Positions 1 to 9,499 are shown, numbered from the stretch's first letter. The stretch is 64,000 nt of DNA from Hymenobacter radiodurans (GCF_004355185.1 NZ_CP037922.1:620001-684000); one strand, 5' to 3'. Notes: a model not told the origin generated them from the letters alone. A program made the numbers and translations.

Positions 1-825
1 AGAGCATTTGCCAAGAGAGGCGTAGGCTTTGGTGCTAGCCAAGGTGCTGCCAACAGCCGCCTGGATCAGGTAGAATCCTTCGATTTGCCCCCCGTGTATG
101 CTTGCTCGGCTCCTACCATCACGGCCACGGCGCTCGGCGGTACCTTTGTAGAGGAAGGCCAGAGCACGATTTACCTAGGTTATGGCCCGCAGAGCATTCA
201 GTTGCAAGCTAGTGGTGATCCTACATTCGTGTACACCTGGGCATTCGTTCCTGGGCTGAGCAATACTGGCATTGCCAATCCGGTGTTCACTCCCAGAACT
301 GCTGGTACCTACGAACTCACCGTAACCGGTGTGAATGCGGCAGGATGTACCCGGACGGTTACCAAACGAATAGCAGTTGTTGACGTACGCTGTGGCTTTG
401 TTTTCCTGCGGAATAACAAAGTGTTGGTATGCCATAATGGTAAGCCAGTGTGCGTGAGCGAATCGGCGGTAGCAGCGCATTTGAACCACGGCGACTCGCT
501 GGGCGAATGCCAGGGCTCAGCAACAGCCGGCTTCGCAGCCGAGGAACAAGTGGAAGCCGAGGAAGCGCTGACGCTCACGGCAACGCCTAACCCCACCAGC
601 TCGCAAACCTACCTGGACTTCACCCTCACCGAGACGGGCAACTACCGCTTGGAGGTGATGAACATGCAGGGAACCGTAGTGAGTGTAGTAGCTGAAGGAA
701 CCGGTCGTGCTGGCGAAAACTTCTCCTTCAAGTTTACGAAAGGGCGCTTGGCCTCGGGCATTTATATGGTTCGCTTGACTTCAGGTAAGCAGAACAAGTT
801 TACCCGAGTAGTATTGCAGGACTAG
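1..825 (+). CDS. T9SS type A sorting domain-containing secreted protein (5' end outside window)
   Basis: The frame is open from base 1, so the gene starts upstream; 274 residues are visible. From the N-terminal side there is a PKD/Ig-like beta-sandwich stretch (about codons 35-120). Next comes a short cysteine-containing module with the pattern CHNGKPVCV...AVAAHLNHGD..GEC (about codons 143-175). The last 85 residues form a typical T9SS sorting domain: it begins TATPNPTSS, has the YRLEVMNMQG strand, and ends in SGIYMVRL and a basic-rich tail. The family is exported by Sec and then by the type IX system and is usually anchored to the surface or released. The function of the missing N-terminal part cannot be judged. 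Confidence 0.85.
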   Translation, partial: RAFAKRGVGFGASQGAANSRLDQVESFDLPPVYACSAPTITATALGGTFVEEGQSTIYLGYGPQSIQLQASGDPTFVYTWAFVPGLSNTGIANPVFTPRTAGTYELTVTGVNAAGCTRTVTKRIAVVDVRCGFVFLRNNKVLVCHNGKPVCVSESAVAAHLNHGDSLGECQGSATAGFAAEEQVEAEEALTLTATPNPTSSQTYLDFTLTETGNYRLEVMNMQGTVVSVVAEGTGRAGENFSFKFTKGRLASGIYMVRLTSGKQNKFTRVVLQD

Positions 826-852
826 CACGTGCCTTACTTAATAGCCTAGAAA

Positions 853-880
853 GACAAGCCGTGGACATTTACGGCTTGTC
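853..880 (+). repeat. Perfect 10-bp hairpin downstream of the T9SS gene
   Basis: GACAAGCCGT (853-862) pairs exactly with ACGGCTTGTC (871-880) around an 8-base loop. No T tract follows. It precedes the terminator at 899-936 and may protect the 3' end of the mRNA. Confidence 0.55.
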
Positions 881-898
881 ACTTGGAATGTGAGGATC

Positions 899-936
899 AA
901 AAAAGCCCCCGGATAGCTGTCTGGGGGGCTTTTTTT
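899..936 (+). terminator. Rho-independent terminator
   Basis: AAAAAAGCCCCCGGA pairs with TCTGGGGGGCTTTTTTT. The A tract and T tract on the two sides make it usable in both directions. The stem has five C against six G. Confidence 0.8.
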
Positions 937-1047
937 ATTCTGCCGAACCACACGCACGTTACGGTGTCTACCTTTGACGCGTTTTCAAACCAACAGGTCT
1001 TCGTGACCTGGTTTTACCAGCGCTTGGCCGCTGTTCTTCCCTTCTGC

Positions 1048-2493
1048 ATGAACAAACGGTACGTCGTGTGGCTCTGCGCCCTGTTCGTTTTATTTGATTT
1101 AGGGTACTCCTATATTCAAAACTATCAGATACCGCTGGAAGGTGACCTGGCCCCCATCGTGCTGCCTAGCTACTGGTACACCCAAGTGCTGCAAGACCCG
1201 TTCGGCTGGGCCGTAGTAGCCAAAAACGAGGTGTATGCGGGTCCTAACAGATATTTTGCGCACGCAGCCATGGTTGCTTACTTTAAGTCGGTTCCGTTGT
1301 GGCTTCAGCGCTTCACCGACCCCATCAGTAGCATCTATGTGGCTTGCGCGCTGTTCAAAACGGCTGTACAAGCGCTATTGCTCTACTTGCTGGCCGTGTA
1401 CAGCACCGGCGCGCAGCTCCTCACCGACCGCCGCTTGTGGCTGCCCGCGGCGCTGCTAGTGCCGCTGTTTCAAACGGCCGGCTACAATGGGCAAATGGGA
1501 GTCATCGACCATTCGGTTACGTACACTTTTTTCTACGCTTTCCCTTTAGCCCTGCTGCTCTTGCTGCTGTTGCCTTTTTATCGGGCTGCCTTCCATCAGC
1601 AACGCTTGCAGTTACCGGGGTTCATGATTCCTGCCTGCGCCGCCCTCATGGTGGTGCTGGCTTTCAACGGGCCTATCGTGACGGGCGCGGTGCTGGTGCT
1701 ATTTGTGTGCTTCGGGCTTTACTGGACAAAAAGGCATTGGCCAGCAATTCGGGTACGGTCGTATGCAGGGTGGTGGGTGCAGCGGGCGAAACGGGTGCCA
1801 CTCGTTGCGGTGCTGCTATTGGGGGTCTTTGGGTTGCTGTGCCTGTATTCGTTGTACATCGGCCGCAACAACTCCGAAAATCTGACGGCTACGCTGCCTG
1901 TGTGGGAGCGGTATAAGTTGGTGCCGCAGGGCGTATTCCGCCAACTCACGGGCAAGCTCGGCTTCCCATTGCTGGTGCTGATCGGTCTGGTCAATGCGCA
2001 GCTTATTCGTCGATTTTTGCCCCCCAGTGCCGCCAGCCAGCGGTGGCTGCGCATTTTTCAACTGTTAGGCCTTTTTACGCTACTCTATATTCTATTGCTG
2101 CCGCTGGGGGGCTACCGCAATTACCGGCCCCTCATTCTGCGCCGCGATTCTATTCTGCCTATCATTCTGGGCCTGATGTATTTCTACAGCGCTTCTACCT
2201 ATTATCTGCTGCTACATTTGGAAGGGCGGCCCCGCCGCTGGTATATCGGAGGCGTGGTACTGTTTGCGGCCATCTTTATGAATGCCGATAAGCTCAGGAT
2301 GACCAACAATAACCAATGTGAGCGAGCTGGATTGCAGCAACTGGCCCAGTCGACCGAGCCAATTGTACATCTCGACAGCGACTGCACCGTGATGGCCTGG
2401 GAAAAGATAACCGATCCGCTACAGTCAGATAATAACGCGCAGTTGCTGGAGTTTTGGGGCGTAACCAAAGGCAAAAAGCTCTACTATCAATGA
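1048..2493 (+). CDS. Polytopic membrane protein of unknown function
   Basis: 481 residues from the ATG at 1048. The frame stays open upstream to 883, but that stretch runs just past the terminator and has no ATG. About ten hydrophobic segments are visible, for example FLFDLGYSY-like near the N terminus, the Leu-rich run at about codon 170, and LLLLGVFGLLCLYSLYIG. A soluble tail of about 60 residues ends the protein. The layout resembles membrane glycosyltransferase or polymerase-type proteins, but I see no diagnostic motif and do not assign a function. It stands alone between two terminated genes. Confidence 0.6.
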   Translation: MNKRYVVWLCALFVLFDLGYSYIQNYQIPLEGDLAPIVLPSYWYTQVLQDPFGWAVVAKNEVYAGPNRYFAHAAMVAYFKSVPLWLQRFTDPISSIYVACALFKTAVQALLLYLLAVYSTGAQLLTDRRLWLPAALLVPLFQTAGYNGQMGVIDHSVTYTFFYAFPLALLLLLLLPFYRAAFHQQRLQLPGFMIPACAALMVVLAFNGPIVTGAVLVLFVCFGLYWTKRHWPAIRVRSYAGWWVQRAKRVPLVAVLLLGVFGLLCLYSLYIGRNNSENLTATLPVWERYKLVPQGVFRQLTGKLGFPLLVLIGLVNAQLIRRFLPPSAASQRWLRIFQLLGLFTLLYILLLPLGGYRNYRPLILRRDSILPIILGLMYFYSASTYYLLLHLEGRPRRWYIGGVVLFAAIFMNADKLRMTNNNQCERAGLQQLAQSTEPIVHLDSDCTVMAWEKITDPLQSDNNAQLLEFWGVTKGKKLYYQ

Positions 2494-2810
2494 GCCTTCC
2501 GAGAGCATGCAAAAAAGAGTAGCAATGCTTCAGCTTGCGCACGAATTTTTTCGCGCGCGACCCTTTTACTTATAGCTGCAATTCGGTACATTGAATGTAT
2601 ATAAGAGATTGATACACGCAGTGTTAAGCTGAACCGTGGTGAGGCTGATTTCTGAGCGACTCTATTAATTGATAATGCAAATGGTCGCGTTCATGTAGCT
2701 AAAAGCGGCGTTGAAAGAAAATGTCGGCATGGGGAATGCCATTGTGGTAGCTTTGGTCAGAATCATATTTAATAGTTAAATATTGATAATACTATTTACC
2801 CTTCCCAGTC
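2494..2810. other. Intergenic stretch with no recognised feature
   Basis: About 317 bases of AT-richer sequence. I find no open frame of useful length, RNA gene or clear terminator. The AT-rich end (2765-2800) probably holds the promoter of the next gene, but no clean TAnnTTTG is present. Confidence 0.5.
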
Positions 2811-4277
2811 ATGTTTGCTCGCCTTCGCTTCACGTATGCTGTTGCCTTGCTACTGCTGTTTAAAAGCATTGCTGTAGAGGCCCGGATCGGCAGCGACGCT
2901 GATGCTACCGAGCCGATAGTAGGAGGGGGGCAAACAACCACGGATGTTGCCGTTCAGCTCCGTCAGCTGTATGCTACCAAATCATCGTCTGTCGAAGCCA
3001 GTACTCAGGAGCAGGTCCAGCTGTTTTACACGCTTGTGGATTTCATGCCTGTATGGACCACCGACGCTGGGCCAACTGAGAGTGCGCAAGCGGCGCTAGG
3101 TCTACTATTGAAGGCGCCACGGTACGGGCTCAAAGCCACTGACTATGAGGTTGCTGACCTGCGTCTGCTGCTCGATTCATTACAGGCAGCACCATCGAAA
3201 CTCCAGCAGCGCCTGAAGGTCGAAACCCGCCTCACGACGGCGCTCATCCGGTTTTCTCAGCATCTAAGCCACGGGAGGATAGAGGATAGCACGATTCGGC
3301 CCTCGCAGGTGACAGAGAGCGACATCATCAACGTCGCTATTCACCTCCAACAGGCACTCCAAAGCAATAATTTTGAGCAACATATGCTCATGGCGCAGCC
3401 CAACAGTCGGAGCTATGTGCGGCTGCTTTGGTCGTGGCAGCGCCTGTTAGAGTCGGACACGGTAGCGGCCCGTAAAATGGCCCTTACTGTAGCGCTCAAC
3501 CTGGAGCGCCTACGTTGGGAGCCGCGCGCCGATTCTATCTATCTGGTCGTCAATATTCCGGCCTACAGCCTACAGGTGGTACGCGGCCCGCAGGTAGTGC
3601 GTAGCCATCGAGTGGTAGTAGGGAAGGCCGCTACTCCCACGCCGGAGCTCTACAGCGCGGTCAAATTTTTTCAGACGGCGCCCGAGTGGCGTATGCCGCA
3701 TAGTATAGCCACCAAAGAGGTTTTGCCACGATTGAAGCGTGATCCGCGCTACCTCAGCTCCCGTAACCTGCGGCTATATAATCAGGTTGGGGAACCGGTA
3801 AATGCTTCCCGGGTGAACTGGAAAGCTGTGACGCCTGCCGAATTTCCGTATCAGATTAGACAGGCGCCCTCTTCGCGCAATGCCTTGGGCAACGTAGTCT
3901 TTCGCTTTCCAAATCCCTACGAAGTGTTCTTGCACGACACTCCTGATCGGGAACTGTTTGAGGCTAATAGCCGCGCGCTCAGCCATGGCTGTATCCGGGT
4001 GCAGCACGCGTGGGCGCTGGCCCGCTTTCTAGTGGAGCGTGACGCTGGCAAGGCCAGCACCAATCGGGTAGAGAAAATGAGTGAGAGCCTCAACGAGGGC
4101 GAAACTATGTATTTCGGACTCTACGCTTCCGTGCCCCTTACAATACGCTACCAAACTTGCGAGGCCGAGGGAAGTCAGCTCCGGCAGCTACCCGATATCT
4201 ATGGTCTCGACAAAGTGTTGGCAGAAGCATGGGAGAGGGTGGCCAGTCACACAGCAGACGTAGCAAGTAGCCGTTAG
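2811..4277 (+). CDS. YcbB-type murein L,D-transpeptidase
   Basis: 488 residues with an N-terminal signal-like hydrophobic segment (about residues 5-25). The first half matches the scaffold domain of YcbB-type L,D-transpeptidases and is helical. The YkuD catalytic domain covers about residues 240-410. The active-site motif SHGCIRV is intact, with the nucleophile at Cys394 and His392 beside it; the upstream FLHDTP strand also fits the family. The enzyme would make or remodel 3-3 cross-links in peptidoglycan in the periplasm. It is the only gene in its unit, closed by the terminator at 4316-4352. Confidence 0.9.
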   Translation: MFARLRFTYAVALLLLFKSIAVEARIGSDADATEPIVGGGQTTTDVAVQLRQLYATKSSSVEASTQEQVQLFYTLVDFMPVWTTDAGPTESAQAALGLLLKAPRYGLKATDYEVADLRLLLDSLQAAPSKLQQRLKVETRLTTALIRFSQHLSHGRIEDSTIRPSQVTESDIINVAIHLQQALQSNNFEQHMLMAQPNSRSYVRLLWSWQRLLESDTVAARKMALTVALNLERLRWEPRADSIYLVVNIPAYSLQVVRGPQVVRSHRVVVGKAATPTPELYSAVKFFQTAPEWRMPHSIATKEVLPRLKRDPRYLSSRNLRLYNQVGEPVNASRVNWKAVTPAEFPYQIRQAPSSRNALGNVVFRFPNPYEVFLHDTPDRELFEANSRALSHGCIRVQHAWALARFLVERDAGKASTNRVEKMSESLNEGETMYFGLYASVPLTIRYQTCEAEGSQLRQLPDIYGLDKVLAEAWERVASHTADVASSR

Positions 4278-4315
4278 CAAGCACGGTATTCACACTTTTT
4301 GTAATGTGTCTAAAA

Positions 4316-4352
4316 ACAAAAAGCCCCCACCTATATGATGGGGGGCTTTTTA
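4316..4352. terminator. Bidirectional terminator
   Basis: AAAAAGCCCCCA pairs with TGGGGGGCTTTTT. It lies between the + strand transpeptidase gene and the - strand tRNA-Gly, so it can serve both converging transcripts. Confidence 0.85.
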
Positions 4353-4358
4353 TGCATG

Positions 4359-4431
4359 AGCGAGAAACGAGGTTCGAACTCGCGACCCTCAGCTTGGGAA
4401 GCTGATGCTCTACCAACTGAGCTACTCTCGC
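4359..4431 (-). tRNA. tRNA-Gly (anticodon CCC)
   Basis: A full cloverleaf is readable on the minus strand: acceptor GCGAGAG/TTCTCGC, a D arm containing AGCTCAGTTGGTAGAGC, anticodon loop TTCCCAA between TCAGC and GCTGA, and a T arm around TTCGAAC. No CCA is encoded at the 3' end. Confidence 0.95.
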
Positions 4432-4562
4432 GGGAGTTGAGTAGAACAAAAATACGTTGCAGAAATCAATTTGCAATCACCATGCGTATCGGGTAGGGAA
4501 AGCGTTGCATTTGGGCAGCGCTTATGTTCCAGAGTTGCGCTCGGGGGCTTTCGTTCGACGCT

Positions 4563-4570
4563 TATATTTG
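4563..4570 (+). promoter_or_regulatory. Bacteroidota -7 promoter element TATATTTG
   Basis: An exact TAnnTTTG, 12 bases before the ATG of the small membrane protein. I see no good -33 element at the expected distance. Confidence 0.5.
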
Positions 4571-4582
4571 ACCGTATCTGCT

Positions 4583-4831
4583 ATGGCTGACTTGCCGGCT
4601 AACCGTTCGCGTAGCTATTTGTATCTAATAGCGGGAGTCACGCTGTTTGTGCTTCAGCTTATCCGCCTGCCAGGCCATTACGCTGCGTGGCAGAGTGGCA
4701 CCGTAGATACATTTCGCCTCACTATGAGCGTGATTGCTCTGATAGTGGCAGTGCTTATGATTCGATTTGGCTGGCGAATGCGTCGTGATGGCAAAGCCTC
4801 TGACGAGCCCGGCGACCATTCCATCTCCTGA
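4583..4831 (+). CDS. Small two-helix membrane protein, hypothetical
   Basis: 82 residues from the ATG at 4583, chosen because it lies just behind a TAnnTTTG element. Two hydrophobic helices are visible, about residues 13-29 and 46-62. The second is followed by a positively charged loop (RMRRDGK), which suggests both ends face the cytoplasm. No known family is recognised. The promoter of the next gene starts 28 bases after its stop. Confidence 0.6.
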   Translation: MADLPANRSRSYLYLIAGVTLFVLQLIRLPGHYAAWQSGTVDTFRLTMSVIALIVAVLMIRFGWRMRRDGKASDEPGDHSIS

Positions 4832-4858
4832 TTTAGCGGCTGTCGACTGCTCACGGTG

Positions 4859-4866
4859 TAGCTTTG
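4859..4866 (+). promoter_or_regulatory. Bacteroidota -7 promoter element TAGCTTTG
   Basis: An exact TAnnTTTG, 24 bases before the chosen ATG of the GNAT gene. This supports the start at 4891 over an upstream TTG inside the element. Confidence 0.55.
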
Positions 4867-4890
4867 CACCGTCTTTACCAATGGCTTACT

Positions 4891-5427
4891 ATGTCTTCTC
4901 CGCTCCGTATCACCGTAGCCAAGCGTACCGCTTCGGTGGCTGCTCAACTAACCGAATTAGGGCGTCAAACCTTCCAAGCAACCTTCGCCGCCGATAATCG
5001 GCCGGAGGATATGGCCACCTACTTGGCCCAAAACTTCAGTTTGGAAAAGCAGCTGGCTGAACTGCAAGACCCGCAGACCACCTTTTTGCTGGCGCATATG
5101 CAGCAGGAATTGGTGGGTTATGCCAAATTATCGCTCAACTCCGCTTTGGGCCTGGAAGAAGGAAAGCCAGCAACCGGTCGCCTAGAAATCGAGCGTTTGT
5201 ATGTACGCGAAGATTGGCTGGGCACTGGCTTGGGCGCTACACTTATGCGCCGGGCTATTGAGGAAGCACGTACGCATAGCTGTCGCACTATCGTTCTGGG
5301 CGTGTGGGAGCATAATCGGCGAGCCGTAGAATTCTACAAGCGATTCGGATTCAAGGAGATAGGTCGGCATGCGTTCCAGCTGGGTGACGATGTTCAGAAC
5401 GATTTGATCCTGCGCAAAGGGTTATAA
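4891..5427 (+). CDS. GNAT family N-acetyltransferase
   Basis: 178 residues. The acetyl-CoA-binding core is clear: LEIERLYVREDWLGTGLGATLMRRAIEEA contains the R/Q-x-x-G-x-G/A loop (residues about 105-125), followed by the LGVWEHNRRAVEFYKRFGF motif. The family transfers acetyl groups from acetyl-CoA to amines. This one resembles the small-molecule or ribosomal-protein type, and the acceptor cannot be read from sequence. The start was chosen from the promoter position; the frame is also open to a TTG at 4864. Confidence 0.88.
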   Translation: MSSPLRITVAKRTASVAAQLTELGRQTFQATFAADNRPEDMATYLAQNFSLEKQLAELQDPQTTFLLAHMQQELVGYAKLSLNSALGLEEGKPATGRLEIERLYVREDWLGTGLGATLMRRAIEEARTHSCRTIVLGVWEHNRRAVEFYKRFGFKEIGRHAFQLGDDVQNDLILRKGL

Positions 5428-5570
5428 AAGCCCCCAAGCTGGCTAGGCTCTTGCCCTCAGTTGGCATTTTATTCATAGCTCAGCAGTTCGATAAGGCAGG
5501 AACGGAAGTATAAGCACAGCTTCCGCGCTTACTGCGTTACTTTGTCGTATTGCTCACCAACCCTCCTGCT

Positions 5571-6961
5571 GTGCGAAAAGACCGGCGCGCTACCTTTTTG
5601 TATTCTGTTCCATCGGTGCGCCTACTCTGCTGGTGGCTGCCGTTTCTGCTGGTTACTTTGCTCAGTAGCTGCTCTACTGATGGTGGTAAAGCAGCCGATT
5701 TGCCGCCGCCTACTGGGCATTTTGAGGGGCCGATTTCCTACCAAGGCACAGAACTGCGCGCTACGTTGGATTTGCGTGAAGTAAAGCCGGGCCAATTGCA
5801 AGGCGAGGTGCGCCTAGCCGATCGTCAGAATCTAAGCCTGCCGGCCCAGCAGATAACGTATCAGCACCCGCGCCTCACCGTGCGCTGGGCTACGGGCGTG
5901 AGCTCTGATTTTACAATCAATCTGACGCGCGAGGGTGATTTTCTGAAAGGGAAATTTTCTGCCGATAGTACGGCGGCCGAAATCCTGATGGTGCGTCGTG
6001 GAGATGCTGAGCCCTTGCCTTACTTTCAAAAGCCGGTGCGCGTGAATAGTGGCAGCAAGATGTTGCCGGCCACTGTTTTAATTCCCGATGATACACTACA
6101 GGTGCATCCGGCGGTAGTGCTACTGCAAAATGCCCCCCAGCACACGCCGCTGGCTATGCACATGCTCACGGACCTGCTGGCGCGGCGCGGCGTGGTCGTT
6201 ATGCTGATAACCGGGCGCTCTGCTGCTGCAACCGATAGTAGCCCCGATTCATTAGCGGCTGATGTAGTGGCAGCGGCTCGGACACTCAAGCGTGTTGCGG
6301 GCGTCGATACCACTCAGATTGGCTTAGTGGGGAGCGGCGCCGGGGCAACGGCGCTGGCTATGGCTGCCCGCCAAGATGAGAAGGAGAACAGTCTAATAAA
6401 ATACGTGGTGGCTTTGGGCACACCCGGAACTTCCAAGGCGGCTCGCGATGCCGAAGCTATTGACCGCCAGTTACGGCGACAGGATGCAAGTGCAGCCGAT
6501 CGGCGACTCGTAGCGCTTACCCGCACGCAACTAGAGCAGTACATACGGCGCGAGGGACGAGGTGATACAACAAAGTTGCACCGCAATTTGCAGAAAATTG
6601 CCCCCAGCCGTGGGCCGCAACTACTGGTTTGCCCACTCGGGTGCCGAGCAAAGCTGACTTGGAGCAGCCTAAGTGGCGGGAATTGGTTTTTGACCCCCAA
6701 GAGGTTTGGGAGCAAGTGCGCGTGCCCGTCCTGCTACTGTATGGCGGGGCCGACACAACTCTGAATGTACAAGCCAGCGCCAACCGCCTACGGGGAAATG
6801 CTGGTCGCCGGCGGGGATCAGTGGTGCGGATATACGCTGGTGCCGACCAACAACTCTTGTTGCCCGCCGGAACCCAGAATGGTAAATGGCAATGGCCACG
6901 CCCGGTCCCCGGCTACGTGGACGACCTCACCGCTTGGCTACGCGAGCGACTGGAAAGGTAA
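5571..6961 (+). CDS. Alpha/beta-hydrolase-fold lipoprotein, apparently lacking catalytic residues (frameshifted here)
   Basis: Joining two frames gives 463 residues from a GTG at 5571. The N terminus is a lipoprotein signal with lipobox LLSSC (Cys34), followed by a beta-rich domain of about 130 residues and an alpha/beta-hydrolase domain. The frame breaks at the C5 run 6601-6605: with one more C it reads IAPQPWAATTGLPTRV and continues to the stop at 6961. Compared with related esterases, the nucleophile elbow expected as GHSxGG reads GSGAG (residues 254-258), with Gly at the Ser position. The usual catalytic His region reads GADQQL, while the Asp region (YGGADTTL) is kept. It may be non-catalytic. 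I see nothing notable in 5428-5570. Confidence 0.72.
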
Positions 6962-6996
6962 GAAGTGGTGGGGGGCAAATTCACCCTTGTAAGCTC

Positions 6997-9366
6997 TTAA
7001 AAGAGCAACAAACCCTTCTCTCGCAACTTTAGCCAAGCGGCCGAACTCAAGAAACGCTCAAAGGAAAGACCAGCTTCGGCCGTTGGAAAGCTGCTAGCGG
7101 CCTCTTTCAACAGCACTTTCGTGTCGTAGTTGGTGGTGAGCTGAGTAAGAAGGGTATTTAGCCATTGGCCAATGGCGGGCGTTGTCTTTACCTCGAAGTC
7201 TTCGGCCTGCTCGTAGAAAGTTAGTGCGGCCTGGGGGGCTTTTTTGCCTGATTCTAAACGAAGTTCCGGTGCGTTGCCGAGCCAGAAGAGACGCAGATTC
7301 TGCTTCGCAAAGTCCGGCTTGGGTGCTTCCTGTACGGCCTGTTGAATCAGGTGCCGCGGTAACGTAGGGCGCGGCACTTTGAAGTCGAACCAGAAGGAAA
7401 GCGGCTCGGCCAAATTCACGCCGTGCAGATAATTATAAAGCGCTTTCGCCAGGCCGGGCCCGAACTGCTCGTGGTCGGCGCCGGTAGGGTCATCGTGCCA
7501 AAGGTCATTCCAGGCAAAGTCGCCGGGCTCCGGGCCGATGGGCACCACTTGGTACTTCGCCGGATTCTTTCCCACAGGGCTATGCGCCGTCATGGAAAAG
7601 CGGTGCCAGTAGCCCGACTGAATGACACCCGCTGCAAATAGCTGGCGTACTACTTCCAACGAATCAATTGTTTCTTGGGCCGTTTGGGTCGGGAAGCCAT
7701 ACATCAGATAGGCGTGCACCATGATGCCCGCCTGGGTAAAGCCATCGGTTACGCGGGCAACTTGGGCAATGGTTACGCCTTTTTCCATCAGCGCCAGCAG
7801 CCTGTCAGAGGCTACTTCCAAGCCGCCCGATACGGCAATACAGCCCGAAGCTGCCAGCAAGCGGCACAAATCGGGAGTGAAGGTTTTCTCGAATCGAATA
7901 TTGCCCCACCAGGTAATATTGGTACGGCGTTTCAGCAACTCCACGGCCAAATCGCGCAGGGCTAGAGGCGGGGCGGCTTCGTCTACGAAGTGAAAGCCCG
8001 TTTGGCCGGTTTGCTGCACAATCTGCTCGATGCGGTCGGCGAGTAGGGCTGCTGGGGCTGTTTCGTAACGGGAAATATAGTCGAGGGTAACGTCGCAGAA
8101 GGAGCAGCGCTTCCAGTAGCAGCCGTGGGCTACGGTAAGCTTGTTCCAGCGCCCGTCGCTCCACAGCCGGTGCATCGGGTTCAGTACTTCTATCACCGAC
8201 AAATACTCGCTCAAAGGCAGGTCGCTGTAGTCGGGCGTACCTACCTCGTGGTGCGGAATGTTCGGTGCTTCGGTGTTATTCAGATACTCTACCTCACCAG
8301 CTTCATTGCGCAGAAAGGTTCGTTGGAGAAAACTTTTGCCCCCCAACCCGTTAAGCTGCGTGCTATCATCCTCGCGTTGAAGCGTTTCTAAGGCAAGCTC
8401 ACTATCAAACAGAGGCGCTGCCAAGCTTTCCCGCTCGTTGCCAAAGGCAACTTTCGTGTTGTTTAGCAACGACTGGGTATGAGTTACCTCGGCGCTTTGT
8501 GCCTTTATATTCTTCTCAGCTTGGAGATATTCTAGCAGTCGTAGCCAAGGCCCTTCACCGTCGTCTAGCGTCAGATAATCGATATAATCGAAGAAGCGAG
8601 GCTCCTTTATCTGGCGTAGCTCAGTATTGGGATAGCCGCCGCCCATGAGGGTTTTGGCTTCCGGCCGTAGCTCTTTCACCCGCCCGGCGAGGCGTAGCGC
8701 ACCATACAGATTGCCCGGAAACGGCACCGTGAATCCAACAACGTCAGGCGCCGTGCGGGCTACCAGCTCATCAAACGATTCCAGCAGCAGCTGATCCAAT
8801 AAGTTGGGTGGCGCTTGTAGCGCCTCATACAGCGGCTCGAAGCTGGTAGCAGATAAAGCCAGTTTTTCGGCGTAGCGCGAAAAGCCAAACTGCGGCCCTA
8901 CCGTTTCCTTTATTAAGTCGGCGAGGTCTTCGAGGTAGAGCGTAGCTAAGTGACGGGCCTGATCGGTGAGGCCCATGGTGCCAAAAGCCGTATCAAGGTC
9001 GGCTACGTTATCGAAGCGGGAAGCTTCGGGTAGATAGCGGCCATGACAAATACGGGGAGCCAACGTATTGTCTTTGTTCTGCAAAAACCGGATGACCGGC
9101 TCAACAGTAGCCAAGTAGCTGTGTTGCAGCCGCACTATTCGCCGGGCGTTATCCGACAGCTTAAAGCTGCCAGCCTCTATAGCTGCAAATACCCGTCGAA
9201 GCCCGGCCTTCGAAAAAAGCTTCAGTACCAGTTCCAAGCCAAGGTCGGCCTGTGTGCTGGCATAACCGCGCGCACTTAGAAAGCCTTTTAGGTAAGCAGT
9301 AGCCGGGTACGGCGTGTTAAGCTGGGTAAGCGGCGGGGTTACAAGAAGAATGCGAAGACTGGTCAC
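6997..9366 (-). CDS. B12-binding-type radical SAM protein
   Basis: 789 residues. The N-terminal half holds a Rossmann-like B12-binding-type domain (VVGFTVPFPGNLYGAL, then KTLMGGGYPNTEL). The radical SAM core follows, with the cluster-binding motif CYWKRCSFC at residues 416-424. Its spacing is C-x4-C-x2-C, one residue longer than the classical C-x3-C-x2-C. The GG of VSGGLEVAS and the GFPTQT segment fit the SAM-binding parts of the barrel. The substrate is unknown. It is a single gene with its own minus-strand promoter at 9392-9399. Confidence 0.85.
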   Translation of the reverse strand: MTSLRILLVTPPLTQLNTPYPATAYLKGFLSARGYASTQADLGLELVLKLFSKAGLRRVFAAIEAGSFKLSDNARRIVRLQHSYLATVEPVIRFLQNKDNTLAPRICHGRYLPEASRFDNVADLDTAFGTMGLTDQARHLATLYLEDLADLIKETVGPQFGFSRYAEKLALSATSFEPLYEALQAPPNLLDQLLLESFDELVARTAPDVVGFTVPFPGNLYGALRLAGRVKELRPEAKTLMGGGYPNTELRQIKEPRFFDYIDYLTLDDGEGPWLRLLEYLQAEKNIKAQSAEVTHTQSLLNNTKVAFGNERESLAAPLFDSELALETLQREDDSTQLNGLGGKSFLQRTFLRNEAGEVEYLNNTEAPNIPHHEVGTPDYSDLPLSEYLSVIEVLNPMHRLWSDGRWNKLTVAHGCYWKRCSFCDVTLDYISRYETAPAALLADRIEQIVQQTGQTGFHFVDEAAPPLALRDLAVELLKRRTNITWWGNIRFEKTFTPDLCRLLAASGCIAVSGGLEVASDRLLALMEKGVTIAQVARVTDGFTQAGIMVHAYLMYGFPTQTAQETIDSLEVVRQLFAAGVIQSGYWHRFSMTAHSPVGKNPAKYQVVPIGPEPGDFAWNDLWHDDPTGADHEQFGPGLAKALYNYLHGVNLAEPLSFWFDFKVPRPTLPRHLIQQAVQEAPKPDFAKQNLRLFWLGNAPELRLESGKKAPQAALTFYEQAEDFEVKTTPAIGQWLNTLLTQLTTNYDTKVLLKEAASSFPTAEAGLSFERFLSSAAWLKLREKGLLLF

Positions 9367-9391
9367 AACGGCACAACAACGGGAGAGGGCA

Positions 9392-9399
9392 CAAAGATA
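9392..9399 (-). promoter_or_regulatory. Bacteroidota -7 element TATCTTTG for the radical SAM gene
   Basis: Reads TATCTTTG on the minus strand, 25 bases before the ATG at 9366. Confidence 0.55.
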
Positions 9400-9499
9400 C
9401 CGAACCGTGACGGTGCACGATTCCGTTCCGCCACGTTGCCAGTGTTTTGCCTACGAGGTGTAGTTTTCCCGAACACTAGGGAAAAAGCCCCCAGCTATC

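Noticed and set aside
4138..4476. Minus-strand frame over tRNA-Gly
   Set aside because: It translates through the tRNA and terminator.
9463..9484. TTTTCCC/GGGAAAA hairpin as a terminator of the HMA-AraC gene
   Set aside because: The stem is AT-rich with only three GC pairs and no T tract follows in the minus direction.
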